A DNA stretch of 64,000 nucleotides from Ornithinimicrobium murale (GCF_003352835.1 NZ_QLVD01000032.1:59886-123885); one strand, 5' to 3'; shown: positions 43,053 through 51,130, counted from the stretch's first letter. Program-made: numbers and translations. The notes: a model not told the origin generated them from the letters alone.

Positions 43053-44212
43053 CGCTGAGCCCGGCCCTGCGCTGGCGCGCCTATCACCTGCCGCGGACCC
43101 TGCACCCGGCTGCGTGGTGGGTGTGGGCCCTCGGGCTGGCCGTGGCCGCCAGCCGCACCACCAACCCGCTGCTGCTGGCGCTGATCCTCGCCGTCGCGTG
43201 CACCGTCGTGGTCGCGCGTCGGGGCGATGCGCCGTGGGCGCTGGCTTTCCGGCTCTATCTCTATGTCGGCGCGTTCATCGTCCTGATGCGGGTGGCCTTC
43301 CGGGTCGTCTTCGGCGGCAACACAGGCGGCACCATCCTGTTCACCCTGCCGACCATCCCGCTGCCGGACTGGCTGGCCGGCATCCGGCTGCTCGGCGCGG
43401 TCTCGGCCGAGTCGGTCCTCGGGGGCTTCTATGACGGGCTGCGGCTGGCCACCATGATCGTGTGCATCGGGGCGGCCAACGCCCTCGCCAACCCCAAGCG
43501 CCTGCTCAAGACCGTCCCCAGCGCACTCTATGACGTGGGCTCGGCCGTCGTCGTCGCGCTGTCGGTCTTCCCCCAGCTGGCCGAGTCGGTCCAGCGCGTG
43601 CGGCGCGCGCGACGGCTGCGCGGCGGCTCGGGCCGGGGGCTGCGGGCACTGCGCGGCATCATCATCCCGGTCCTGGAGGATGCCCTCGACCGGTCGCTGC
43701 TGCTGGCCTCGGCGATGGACTCCCGCGGCTACGGGCGTTCGGCGCAGGTGCCGCGGGGCACCCGGGCGCTCGCCGGGGTGTGCACGCTGGTGGGCCTGGT
43801 CGGCGTCTGCGTCGGGATCTACGGCGTGCTCGACGGCACGGCGCCGGCCGCTCTCGGCCTGCCGATGCTGGTGCTCGGCCTGGCGCTCGCCGCCGGGGGC
43901 TTCATCCTGACCGGGCGCCGGGTGCAGCGCAGCCGCTATCGCCCCGACTCGTGGGGCCTGGCCGAGTCCGTGGTGGCCGGCTCGGGCATCCTGGTCGGGC
44001 TGCTGCTGTCCGTGCTGCTGTCGGTCGACCCGACCAACCTGCACCCCTCGCTCTTCCCACTGTCCTGGCCCCAGGCCGAGCTGCCCGTGGTGTTGGCGAT
44101 CCTGGTCGGCGCGCTCCCCGCGGTGCTGGCCCCGCCGACACCGCTGACTGCCGAGGAGCTGCGCACCGCCATGCCCCGGCGCGCACCCGAGCTGGTGGAG
44201 GCCGGCCGATGA
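43049..44212 (+). CDS. ECF transporter T component (EcfT/CbiQ-type)
   Basis: 387 residues. The transmembrane part has about seven or eight spans, and the cytoplasmic coupling helices carry PQLAESVQRVRRARRLRGG and LLLASAMDSRGYGRSAQ, the two Ala-Arg-Gly-type motifs that dock on the ATPases. The C-terminal third adds further spans and is longer than usual for EcfT (about 260 residues). GTG start overlaps the surface-protein stop by four bases. It is the energy-coupling membrane subunit for uptake of the substrate captured by the S component, presumably cobalamin. Confidence 0.88.
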   Translation: MTLSPALRWRAYHLPRTLHPAAWWVWALGLAVAASRTTNPLLLALILAVACTVVVARRGDAPWALAFRLYLYVGAFIVLMRVAFRVVFGGNTGGTILFTLPTIPLPDWLAGIRLLGAVSAESVLGGFYDGLRLATMIVCIGAANALANPKRLLKTVPSALYDVGSAVVVALSVFPQLAESVQRVRRARRLRGGSGRGLRALRGIIIPVLEDALDRSLLLASAMDSRGYGRSAQVPRGTRALAGVCTLVGLVGVCVGIYGVLDGTAPAALGLPMLVLGLALAAGGFILTGRRVQRSRYRPDSWGLAESVVAGSGILVGLLLSVLLSVDPTNLHPSLFPLSWPQAELPVVLAILVGALPAVLAPPTPLTAEELRTAMPRRAPELVEAGR

Positions 44213-45972
44213 TCCGTTTCGAGGACGTCTCGGTCACCTATGTCGGGGCCGACCTCCCGGCCCTGCGCCATGTCGACCTGGAGCTGCCCGAGGGCGAGCT
44301 GTCCCTGGTCGTCGGGCGCACCGGCGCGGGCAAGTCGACGCTGCTGCGGGCCATCAACGGGCTGGTGCCGCACTTCACCGGTGGGCACCTCGAGGGCCGG
44401 GTCACCGTCGACGGCCTGGACACCTGCGACCACCCGCCGCGCGAGCTGGCCCATGTCGTCGGCATGGTCGGCCAGGACCCGCTCGCCGGCTTCGTGACCG
44501 ACACGGTGGAGGAGGAGCTGGCCTACGGGATGGAGCAGCTCGCCGTCGCCCCGGACGTGATGCGCAAGCGCGTGGAGGAGACCCTGGACCTGCTGGGCAT
44601 CGCCGAGCTGCGCCGCCGCCCGCTGCGCACACTCTCGGGGGGCCAGCAGCAGCGCGTGGCGATCGGCTCGGTGCTCACCATGGGGCCACGCGTGCTGGTC
44701 CTGGACGAGCCGACCTCCGCCCTGGACCCGACCGCTGCGGAGGAGGCCCTCGCGGCCATCACCCGGCTGGTCCACGACCTGGGGATCACGGCCGTCGTCG
44801 CCGAGCACCGGATGGAGCGCGTCGTGCAGTATGCCGACCGCGTCGTCCTCCTCCCCGGTGACGGCGTGGTGGTGTCGGGTGAGCCGGCCGCGGTGCTGGC
44901 CGACTCACCGGTCGCGCCGCCCGTGGTCGAGCTGGGCCGCGTCGCCGGTTGGTCACCGCTGCCGCTGTCCGTGCGCGACGCTCGTCGCGTCGCGGGCCCC
45001 CTGCGCGAGTCCCTCCGACCGGGCGCGCCGTCGCCCGGGATATCCACCGACCGGGCGCCCGGTGAGGTGACTTCTTCCCCGACCGAGCGCGTCGGCGCCG
45101 GGGGTTTCACCCCGACCGAGCGCGTGGGCGCCGGGAGTTTCACCCCGACCGAGCGCGTGGGCGCCGGAGATTCTGGGCGACCGAGCGCGTCGGCGCGCGG
45201 TCCGGCGCTCCTGGCGCGCAAGGTCGTGGTCCGCTATGGCGACGTGCTCGCGGTCCGCGGCGTCGACCTCACTCTTGAGTCCGGCACGGTGACCGCACTG
45301 ATGGGTCGCAACGGCTCCGGCAAGTCCTCTCTGCTCTGGGCGCTGCAGGGCTCGGGCCCGCGCCACTCCGGGACCGTCGAGGTTCAGGGTCAGGACCCGG
45401 GTGCGGTCTCCGCCAGGGTGGCGCGTGAGCTGGTCGGACTGGTGCCGCAGTCGGCCTCCGACCTGCTCTACCTGGAGACCGTCGACGCCGAGTGCGGCGC
45501 CGCGGACGAGGAGTCCGGGCGCGATGTGGGCACGACGCGGGCGCTGCTGGACCGGATCGCTCCGGGCATCGTCGGCGACCGGCACCCGCGTGACCTGTCC
45601 GAGGGGCAGCGACTCAGCCTGGTCCTGGCCGTGCAGCTCGTCGCGGCGCCGGACGTGCTCATGCTGGATGAGCCGACCCGCGGGCTGGACTATCGCGCCA
45701 AGGACGAGCTGGCCCGGATCGTCGGCGAGCTCGCCGCCACGGGGAAGGCCGTGGTGGTCGCGACCCACGACGTGGAGTTCGTGGCCACCGTCGCCCAGCG
45801 CGCCATCGTGATGGCCGAGGGCGAGATCGTCGCCGACGGCACCGCCGCCGAGGTGATCGGCGCCTCGCCGATGTTCGCGCCACAGGTGGCCAAGATTCTC
45901 GGCCAGCCCTGGCTCACGGTGAGTCAGGTGATCGAGGCGCGCCTCGGCATACTCACCGGGGGTGTCGGATGA
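44209..45972 (+). CDS. Fused ECF ATPases (EcfA1-A2 type)
   Basis: 587 residues with two ABC domains in one chain. Domain 1 (about 1-240): VVGRTGAGKSTLLRA (Walker A), VGMVGQDP (Q-loop), LRTLSGGQQQRVAIGSVL (signature), RVLVLDEPTSALDP (Walker B), AEHRM (H-loop). Domain 2 (about 340-570): ALMGRNGSGKSSLLWAL, GLVPQSASDL, PRDLSEGQRLSLVLAVQL (signature SEGQ), DVLMLDEPTRGLDY, ATHDVEF. Both sites are complete. The linker holds an 11-residue repeat (TERVGAGxFTP, three times). ATGA overlap with the T-component gene and four-base overlap with the S-component gene. Confidence 0.95.
   Translation: MIRFEDVSVTYVGADLPALRHVDLELPEGELSLVVGRTGAGKSTLLRAINGLVPHFTGGHLEGRVTVDGLDTCDHPPRELAHVVGMVGQDPLAGFVTDTVEEELAYGMEQLAVAPDVMRKRVEETLDLLGIAELRRRPLRTLSGGQQQRVAIGSVLTMGPRVLVLDEPTSALDPTAAEEALAAITRLVHDLGITAVVAEHRMERVVQYADRVVLLPGDGVVVSGEPAAVLADSPVAPPVVELGRVAGWSPLPLSVRDARRVAGPLRESLRPGAPSPGISTDRAPGEVTSSPTERVGAGGFTPTERVGAGSFTPTERVGAGDSGRPSASARGPALLARKVVVRYGDVLAVRGVDLTLESGTVTALMGRNGSGKSSLLWALQGSGPRHSGTVEVQGQDPGAVSARVARELVGLVPQSASDLLYLETVDAECGAADEESGRDVGTTRALLDRIAPGIVGDRHPRDLSEGQRLSLVLAVQLVAAPDVLMLDEPTRGLDYRAKDELARIVGELAATGKAVVVATHDVEFVATVAQRAIVMAEGEIVADGTAAEVIGASPMFAPQVAKILGQPWLTVSQVIEARLGILTGGVG
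45081..45196 (+). repeat. 33-bp tandem repeat in ATPase linker
   Basis: The 18-bp core GACCGAGCGCGTSGGCGC occurs at 45081, 45114, 45147 and 45179. The first three are 33 bp apart and in frame (TERVGAG). The fourth is 32 bp on and read in another frame (RPSASARG). Confidence 0.85.
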
Positions 45973-47003
45973 GCGCCACGGCGGCACCGCTGCCGCGGCG
46001 GCGGGCAGGCGCCAACCGGGTGGCGGCTGTCCGGATCGGTCCGCGGTCGACGCTGGCGATCGCCCTGGTGAGCCTGGTCGGGCTGGCGATGTTCCTGTGG
46101 CCGCTGTTCATCCCCGCCCAGCCGACCGTGGTGCAGCACACGGTCGACGCCCCGTTCGTCTTCATGGCCGTGCTGCCGATGCTCGTGCTGATCGTGCTCG
46201 CCGAGATCAGCGAGGGCGGCATGGACTCCAAGGCCCTGGCGATGCTCGGCGTGCTCTCCGCGGTCAACGCCGCGCTGCGTCCGTTGGGCGCGGGCACGGC
46301 CGGGATCGAGGTGGTCTTCTTCGTGATGGTGCTCGCCGGGCGGGTCTTCGGGCCGGGATTCGGCTTCGTGCTCGGGTGCACCTCGATGTTTGCCTCGGCG
46401 CTGCTGACCGCAGGTGTCGGGCCGTGGCTGCCCTTCCAGATGCTGACCTCGGCCTGGATCGGACTCTTCGCGGGTCTGCTGCCCCGGAGGGTGACCGGCA
46501 AGGCCGAGATCGCGATGCTGGCGGTCTATGGCGTGGTCGTGGCGTATCTGTTCGGCGCCCTGATGAACATGTGGTTCTGGCCGTTCGTGACCGGCGTCCA
46601 GGTCTCTGGTGTCGAGGGGTCGCTGGGCTATGAGCCGGGTGCCCCGGTCCTGGAGAACCTGCACCGCTTCCTGATCTTCACCTTCTTCACCTCGACCCTC
46701 GGCTGGGACACCGGGCGCGCAATCACCAACGCGGTGCTCATCCTGCTGGTGGGTCCCGCCCTGCTGGCGACGCTGCGGCGGGCGAGTCGTCGTGCGTCGT
46801 TCGGGGTGCGGGGCACGTTCGGGACACGTGACATTGGTGCGCCAGGGGACACCAGCCGACCCACTGGTGCGCCAGGGGGCACCAGCCGACCCACTGGTGC
46901 GCCGGACGACACCAGCCGACCCACTGGTGTGCCAGGGGACACCAGCCGACCCACTGGTGTGCCAGGGGACACCAGTGTCACGTCGCCGAGCAAGGGCCCG
47001 TGA
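45969..47003 (+). CDS. ECF transporter S component, cobalamin type (CbrT-like)
   Basis: 344 residues. About six spans in residues 28-270: TLAIALVSLVGLAMFLWPLF, FVFMAVLPMLVLIVLAEIS, AMLGVLSAVNAALRPLGAGTAGIE, GFGFVLGCTSMFASALLTAGVGPWLPFQMLTSAWIGLFAGLLP, then LAVYGVVVAYLFGALMNMWFWPF. AVNAALRPLG is the position of the Ala-rich docking helix. This matches actinobacterial S components assigned to cobalamin (CbrT). The riboswitch supports that substrate. The C-terminal 55 residues are a decapeptide repeat (GAPGDTSRPT, five times) beyond the last span. The gene ends 20 bases before a convergent hydrolase. Confidence 0.85.
   Translation: MSATAAPLPRRRAGANRVAAVRIGPRSTLAIALVSLVGLAMFLWPLFIPAQPTVVQHTVDAPFVFMAVLPMLVLIVLAEISEGGMDSKALAMLGVLSAVNAALRPLGAGTAGIEVVFFVMVLAGRVFGPGFGFVLGCTSMFASALLTAGVGPWLPFQMLTSAWIGLFAGLLPRRVTGKAEIAMLAVYGVVVAYLFGALMNMWFWPFVTGVQVSGVEGSLGYEPGAPVLENLHRFLIFTFFTSTLGWDTGRAITNAVLILLVGPALLATLRRASRRASFGVRGTFGTRDIGAPGDTSRPTGAPGGTSRPTGAPDDTSRPTGVPGDTSRPTGVPGDTSVTSPSKGP
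46836..46979 (+). repeat. 30-bp palindromic tandem repeat, five copies
   Basis: Unit starts at 46836, 46866, 46896, 46926 and 46956 (last copy partial). Each junction contains CTGGTG-N10-CACCAG, a self-complementary arm pair. The array is flanked by ACGTGACATTGGTG on the left and the near-perfect complement CACCAGTGTCACGT on the right. It codes the decapeptide tail of the S component. Confidence 0.9.
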
Positions 47004-47022
47004 CGGGGCCCGTCCCGCTGGG

Positions 47023-47898
47023 TCAGTCAGCCTCCGCAAGCACCGCGCGCAGCCGGACCGCGAACGCGCCGGCCTGGCCAGGCCACGGCCCGTCCTCGGC
47101 ACTGAAGCCACCGTGGTGGCTGGGGAAGACAGTGGCTTCCTGACCGAGCAGTTCTGCCGTGTGGGTGGCCATCCGTCCGGTGAGCATCCCCTGGGACTCC
47201 TCCCCGACGGCGATCAGCACGCGAGTCGGTGCCGCGCCGATCACCTGGGGGTCGGGGCGGAACTCGCCGACCTCATCGGACCGGTTGGACAGCAGCGGGT
47301 CGTCGCGGGAGCCGTCGTCCTCGGTCGGCATCCCGAACTGTGCCGGGTCCGGCGGGGGCTGGTCGAAGTAGTCGTCGGTGAACTCCCCCTGCCACATGGT
47401 CATCGCGACAAAGGCGGCCATGCCGTGGCCCCAACCCTTGGCCTGATAGAGCGCCTGCACCTCATCCGATGCCCGCTGGGCCGCCGCTGCGTCCGGGAGC
47501 ACGTGGTTCAGGGGTGGCTCGTGTGCCACCAGGGTCCTCACGTCCTCGGGGTATGCCGTGACGAGGGCGAGTGCTGTGATCGCACCGCCGCTGCTGGCGA
47601 ACATGTCGACCGGTCCCGCGTCGAGGTCCCGGATCACGGCATGGACGTCGCCCGCCTGGACGGTGGCCGACTGTGTGTCCAGACCATCAGACCGGGTGCT
47701 GCGTCCCAGTCCGCGGGGGTCGTAGGTCACGACCGTGCGCTCGGGGAAGTGGGACGCGAGGGCATAGAAGCCGCCGGCGTCCATCGGTTGGCCGATCATC
47801 ACCAGCGGTCGTGAACCGTCAGTGGTGGGGAGCTCGCCGTGCACGTCATAGGTGATCTCGGCGCCCTCGGTCTGGAGCGTGTGGGTGGTCATGGTCAT
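47023..47898 (-). CDS. Alpha/beta hydrolase
   Basis: 291 residues. GSRPLVMIGQPMDAGGFYALASHFPERTVVTYDPRGLGRS is the strand-loop-helix with the oxyanion G, DMFASSGGAITALALVTAYPEDVRTLVAHEPP carries the nucleophile Ser (SSGG elbow), and a C-terminal VFPSHHGGFSAE supplies the catalytic His. The acid lies in the preceding strand region (RVLIAVGEESQG). Close in type to small-molecule esterases or haloperoxidase-like hydrolases; substrate unknown. ATG 47898; a second in-frame ATG is at 47892. Confidence 0.85.
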   Translation of the reverse strand: MTMTTHTLQTEGAEITYDVHGELPTTDGSRPLVMIGQPMDAGGFYALASHFPERTVVTYDPRGLGRSTRSDGLDTQSATVQAGDVHAVIRDLDAGPVDMFASSGGAITALALVTAYPEDVRTLVAHEPPLNHVLPDAAAAQRASDEVQALYQAKGWGHGMAAFVAMTMWQGEFTDDYFDQPPPDPAQFGMPTEDDGSRDDPLLSNRSDEVGEFRPDPQVIGAAPTRVLIAVGEESQGMLTGRMATHTAELLGQEATVFPSHHGGFSAEDGPWPGQAGAFAVRLRAVLAEAD

Positions 47899-47981
47899 GG
47901 TGCTGTAGACCCTTCGGCTCCCCGGAACTCATCGATGCTGCGCAGCCCAGGGCACGAGATGTCGCCCTGGCAGAACGGGCA

Positions 47982-48758
47982 TCACCCCAGGTGGAGCAGG
48001 TGCAGCCCGGCGCCGGTCACGTGCGGCACCCCCTGGAGTACCGGGTAGAGGTGCGGGTCGTCGACGTGGCCGTCAACGGTCAGATCCTGTGCGCCAGTGC
48101 GCGCGAGAACGCCGACGACAGCGCGCAGGCAGGTGTCGACGTCCTCCAGCCCGTGCGGGACATCGGGCGCCACGGCCTCGCAGCAGACAAGCCAGCCGTC
48201 GTCCTCTGCGAAGACAAATCCGTGCGCACTAGGCCGCCCGTCGCGCACGACCAGCACACTGCGTGACCGGTCGAGCTCCTCGGCCATCATCGGCGCGAAG
48301 ATCTTGCGTGCCGCCTGCCGGTCGGCCACCGGTGACCAGCCCTCGTGGACCCACACGTAGAAGTCGGTCCACAGGTCCAGGACCGCGTCGTCCGACAGAC
48401 CGGTCAGGTCCGTGATCTCGAGCCCGGTCGGGACCGGCCGGCTGGCCCAGGCGAGATTGTCCGGGTCGGTGCAGTCGATGTCCGAGGGTGGGACGATCTG
48501 GTATGCCGTGGCGCCGGCCTTCGTGAGCCACCGGTGCCTCGTTGTCCTGGGCTTCGCCTTGGCCGCGACAGGCACACCGGTCGCCACGGCCAGTGCCGTG
48601 GCAAGCCCACGCAGTGTGGGGGAGGGCACGGACTCCTCGGCTTCCAACCAGGTGTGGGTGGTGTGCAACCGGCTGAGCCGCGCTGTGGCGGTGGCCCCGG
48701 TGGGGGCCGTCGCGGTCCACCGGGTGCCTGGTTCGGTCTCCTCGACGGTCACCTTCAC
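47982..48758 (-). CDS. Protein of unknown function, possible GNAT-like C-terminus
   Basis: 258 residues. The N-terminal 75 residues are beta-rich (TRWTATAPTGATATARLSRLHTTHTWLEAEESVPSPTL). The C-terminal part (PTGLEITDLTGLSDDAVLDLWTDFYVWVHEGWSPVADRQAARKIF, RSVLVVRDGRPSAHGFVFAEDDGWLVCCEAV, CLRAVVGVLARTGAQDLTVDGH) has the order of a GNAT fold, but the acetyl-CoA loop is not convincing. I do not assign a function. GTG 48758 is supported by TAGAGT six bases upstream. Confidence 0.65.
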   Translation of the reverse strand: MKVTVEETEPGTRWTATAPTGATATARLSRLHTTHTWLEAEESVPSPTLRGLATALAVATGVPVAAKAKPRTTRHRWLTKAGATAYQIVPPSDIDCTDPDNLAWASRPVPTGLEITDLTGLSDDAVLDLWTDFYVWVHEGWSPVADRQAARKIFAPMMAEELDRSRSVLVVRDGRPSAHGFVFAEDDGWLVCCEAVAPDVPHGLEDVDTCLRAVVGVLARTGAQDLTVDGHVDDPHLYPVLQGVPHVTGAGLHLLHLG

Positions 48759-48764
48759 GTCACG

Positions 48765-48770
48765 ACTCTA
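48765..48770 (-). promoter_or_regulatory. -10 box (leaderless) for unknown gene
   Basis: TAGAGT on the minus strand, six bases (CGTGAC), then GTG at 48758. Confidence 0.55.
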
Positions 48771-48780
48771 CGGAGGAGTG

Positions 48781-48836
48781 GGCGGTCCGATCTACTACAA
48801 GAATGCGGACGGGGCGGTCCGATCCACTACAAAAAT
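48781..48836. repeat. Duplicated 24-bp segment containing an aminotransferase stop
   Basis: GGCGGTCCGATCYACTACAA plus RAAT occurs at 48781-48804 and 48813-48836, 32 bp apart. The second copy contains the last codons and stop of the aminotransferase gene; the first is a copy of them just upstream of the next gene's -10 box. Confidence 0.7.
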
Positions 48837-49975
48837 TGGTGGAGCCGGTCCAGCGCCTCGCCGATCTCTGCGGTGCCGCCGGCGAAACTCAGCCGCATCC
48901 ACTGGTGACCGTGCGCTGTGTCGAAGTCCACGCCCGGCGTCAGCGCCACACCGGTGGCTGCCAGCACCTCCTGGCACCAGCGGAGCGAGTCGTCGGTGAG
49001 GTGCGAGATGTCGCACCAGGCATAGAACGCGCCGTCCGGCGGCGCAAAAGAGGTCAGTCCCAGCTGAGGCAGGCGACGCAGCAGCAGGTCCCGGTTCTCG
49101 GCATACCGCGCGACGTGGCCCTCCAGCTCGACCCGCGCCTCGGTGGAGAAGGCGGCCAGCGCGGCATACTGCGTGATGGCCGGAGGGCAGATGTTGAGGT
49201 TGCCGGTCAGCACCTCCATGGGGCGACGCAGCCACTCGGGCACGATCGCCCAACCCAGGCGCCAGCCGGTCATCGAGAAGTACTTGCTAACCGACCCCAC
49301 CACGACCGCCTCCCGGCTGGTCTGCCAGGCGCTCGCGACCGGGCGGCCGTAGGTCACGCCGTGATAGATCTCATCGCTGATCAGCAGGCACCCGACCTCC
49401 TCGCACCAGCGGGCAATCGCGGCCAGCTCGTCGGCGTCGATCACCGTGCCAGTCGGGTTCGCCGGGCTCGCCACGATCAGGCCTTTCGGTGGCTTCGGCA
49501 GTGCCTCGAGCATCGCCACGGTCGGTTGATAGCGGGTCTCCGGACCACAGTCGAGCTCGAGCACCTCGCAGCCGAGCGCGGCCAGCGTGTTGCGATAGGC
49601 CGGATAGCCGGGCCGTGTCATCGCGACCGTGTCGCCGGCCTCGAACGCCGCCAGGAACAGGGTGGTGAACGCGCCTGAGCTGCCGGTCATCACGATCACG
49701 TCGGCGGGGTCGACCTCGATGTCGTAGGCCTGCCGGTGGTGCGTGGCGATGGCCTCCCGGAGCGGCAGGATCCCCGTCGACTCGGTGTAACCCAGGACCT
49801 CGCCGGAGAGGGCCGCAACTGCTGCCTCGCGCACGGCCTGCGGTGCCGGCGTGGAGGGCTGCCCGGCGCACAGGAAGATGGCATCGCCATGGGTGCGCTG
49901 CCGCTCGGCAGCGGCCGCCAGCACCTCCATGACGTGGAAGGGCTCGACGTTGCTGCGGGAGGACGGGGTGGCCAT
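48827..49975 (-). CDS. PLP-dependent class I/II aminotransferase
   Basis: 382 residues, fold type I. GDAIFLCAGQPSTPAPQAVREAA and GYTESTGILPLREAIATHH are the family N-terminus, SPANPTGTVIDADEL holds the N of the PLP-binding NPTG, ISDEIYHGVTYG holds the D and Y, VVGSVSKYFSMTGWRLGW holds the Schiff-base Lys, and MRLSFAGGTAEI the carboxylate-binding Arg. The amino donor and acceptor cannot be set from sequence. The ATG at 49975 has TAGGTT exactly six bases upstream. Confidence 0.92.
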   Translation of the reverse strand: MATPSSRSNVEPFHVMEVLAAAAERQRTHGDAIFLCAGQPSTPAPQAVREAAVAALSGEVLGYTESTGILPLREAIATHHRQAYDIEVDPADVIVMTGSSGAFTTLFLAAFEAGDTVAMTRPGYPAYRNTLAALGCEVLELDCGPETRYQPTVAMLEALPKPPKGLIVASPANPTGTVIDADELAAIARWCEEVGCLLISDEIYHGVTYGRPVASAWQTSREAVVVGSVSKYFSMTGWRLGWAIVPEWLRRPMEVLTGNLNICPPAITQYAALAAFSTEARVELEGHVARYAENRDLLLRRLPQLGLTSFAPPDGAFYAWCDISHLTDDSLRWCQEVLAATGVALTPGVDFDTAHGHQWMRLSFAGGTAEIGEALDRLHQFL

Positions 49976-49981
49976 GACGGC

Positions 49982-49987
49982 AACCTA
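49982..49987 (-). promoter_or_regulatory. -10 box (leaderless) for aminotransferase
   Basis: TAGGTT on the minus strand, six bases (GCCGTC), then ATG at 49975. Confidence 0.6.
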
Positions 49988-50086
49988 TCCGGGGCGGCTG
50001 CGCTGTGCCGAAGGGGTGCGCGCCGGATGGCTCTGCATTCGTCGGCAGCGCGCCCCCCCGGTTCTGCATTCGGGGTGCAATACGGC

Positions 50087-50214
50087 ACCAGATGCAGAGC
50101 ACAGAGCGGGAGCCGCACCAGATGCAGAGCGGGAGCCGCACTAGATGCAGAGCGCAGAGCAGGAACCGGTACCAGATGCAGAGCACGGAGCGGGAACCGC
50201 ACCAGATGCAGAGC
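50087..50214 (+). repeat. Intergenic tandem repeat, about 30 bp, five copies
   Basis: ACCAGATGCAGAGC recurs at 50087, 50117, 50140 (as ACTAGATGC), 50171 and 50201, with spacings 30, 23, 31 and 30. The short spacing lacks a seven-base piece (ACAGAGC type). Inverted half-copies (CTCTGCATTC near 50031 and GTTCTGCATT at 50061) lie on the left. It fills the 260-base gap between the aminotransferase promoter and upp. Confidence 0.85.
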
Positions 50215-50235
50215 GCCAGGTCCTCAGGCCACGCC

Positions 50236-50874
50236 TCAGATCACGCCATAGAGCCGGTCGCCCGCATCGCCCAGTCCCGGCACGATGTAGCCCTGGTCGT
50301 TGAGACGCTCGTCGATCGACCCGGTGACCAGGGTGACCGGCGGGGTCAGGGCGGACAGCTCCTGCCGGCACAGCTCGATGCCCTCCGGCGCGCTGAGCAG
50401 GGTGATGGCGGTGATGTCGTGGGCCCCGCGCTCGGCGAGGAAGTGCACCGCCGCGGCGAGGGTGCCGCCGGTTGCGAGCATCGGGTCCAGGACGTAGCAC
50501 TGCCGGTTGGACAGGTCGTCCGGCAGGCGGTTGGCGTAGGTGGTCGCCTCGAGGGTCTCCTCGTTGCGAACCATGCCGAGGAAGCCGACCTCCGCGGTGG
50601 GCAGCATGCGCATCATGCCGTCGAGCATCCCGAGCCCGGCGCGCAGGATCGGCACGACGAGGGGCTTGGGGGTGGCCAGGTGGATGCCCGTCGTCGGCCC
50701 GACCGGCGTCTCGATGTCGAACGGCGCGACCCGCACCTCACGCGTGGCCTCATAGGCCAGCAGCGTCACCAGCTCGTCCGTCAGGCGACGGAAGGTGGGG
50801 GTGTCGGTCCGCTTGTCGCGCAGGTAGGTGAGCTTGTGGGCGATCAGCGGGTGGTCGGCAACGTGGACGCGCAT
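50236..50874 (-). CDS. upp: Uracil phosphoribosyltransferase
   Basis: 212 residues, the usual length. [38 protein letters not shown] is the family N-terminus, [14 protein letters not shown] and the PRPP loop [17 protein letters not shown] are intact, and [11 protein letters not shown] is the conserved C-terminus that binds uracil. It makes UMP from uracil and PRPP in pyrimidine salvage. TAGGTT six bases before ATG 50874 implies a leaderless mRNA. Confidence 0.97.
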   Translation of the reverse strand: MRVHVADHPLIAHKLTYLRDKRTDTPTFRRLTDELVTLLAYEATREVRVAPFDIETPVGPTTGIHLATPKPLVVPILRAGLGMLDGMMRMLPTAEVGFLGMVRNEETLEATTYANRLPDDLSNRQCYVLDPMLATGGTLAAAVHFLAERGAHDITAITLLSAPEGIELCRQELSALTPPVTLVTGSIDERLNDQGYIVPGLGDAGDRLYGVI

Positions 50875-50880
50875 GCCCCG

Positions 50881-50886
50881 AACCTA
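50881..50886 (-). promoter_or_regulatory. -10 box (leaderless) for upp
   Basis: TAGGTT on the minus strand, six bases (CGGGGC), then ATG at 50874. Same hexamer as for the aminotransferase. Confidence 0.6.
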
Positions 50887-50971
50887 CCGCGGGGGAGTCA
50901 CCCACGACGACCTCGTAGGCGGAGTGCTCACCCAGGTGCTCGCGCCTCCGCCGCCGGGCCACCGCTCCGTG

Positions 50972-51017
50972 CGCCATCGGGTCGCCGGCCGGTCCGCCAT
51001 CGGGTCGCCGGCCGGTC
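50972..51017. repeat. 23-bp tandem duplication
   Basis: Two perfect adjacent copies of a 23-bp unit starting CGCCATCGGGTCGCC, upstream of a TAGAAT hexamer (51027-51032) that may be the -10 box of the antiporter gene. Confidence 0.75.
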
Positions 51018-51130
51018 CGCCTCCGCTAGAATGGATCCGGCGCAGTGCGTGATCGCATCGCCGCGGACGGGACGACCCGTCCGGCTCGCTCGACACGGGG
51101 ACGGCCTCGTGGAACAGGCCTCGATCCCTG

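Noticed and set aside
42245..44044. 600-codon minus-strand open frame opposite the cobalamin operon
   Set aside because: Antisense shadow of the DUF4430 protein and EcfT genes; Gln/His/Pro-rich without motifs.
46628..46993. Minus-strand open frame over the 30-bp repeats
   Set aside because: It only mirrors the repeat array and the S-component gene; no start signal and no family resemblance.
50087..50214. CRISPR-like array
   Set aside because: Units are 23-31 bp with no unique spacers of 30 bp between conserved repeats, and no cas gene is nearby. It is a tandem repeat.
50880..51130. Metal-responsive riboswitch upstream of the Ca2+/H+ antiporter
   Set aside because: No yybP-ykoY or M-box core could be found; only a 23-bp duplication and a possible -10 box are present.
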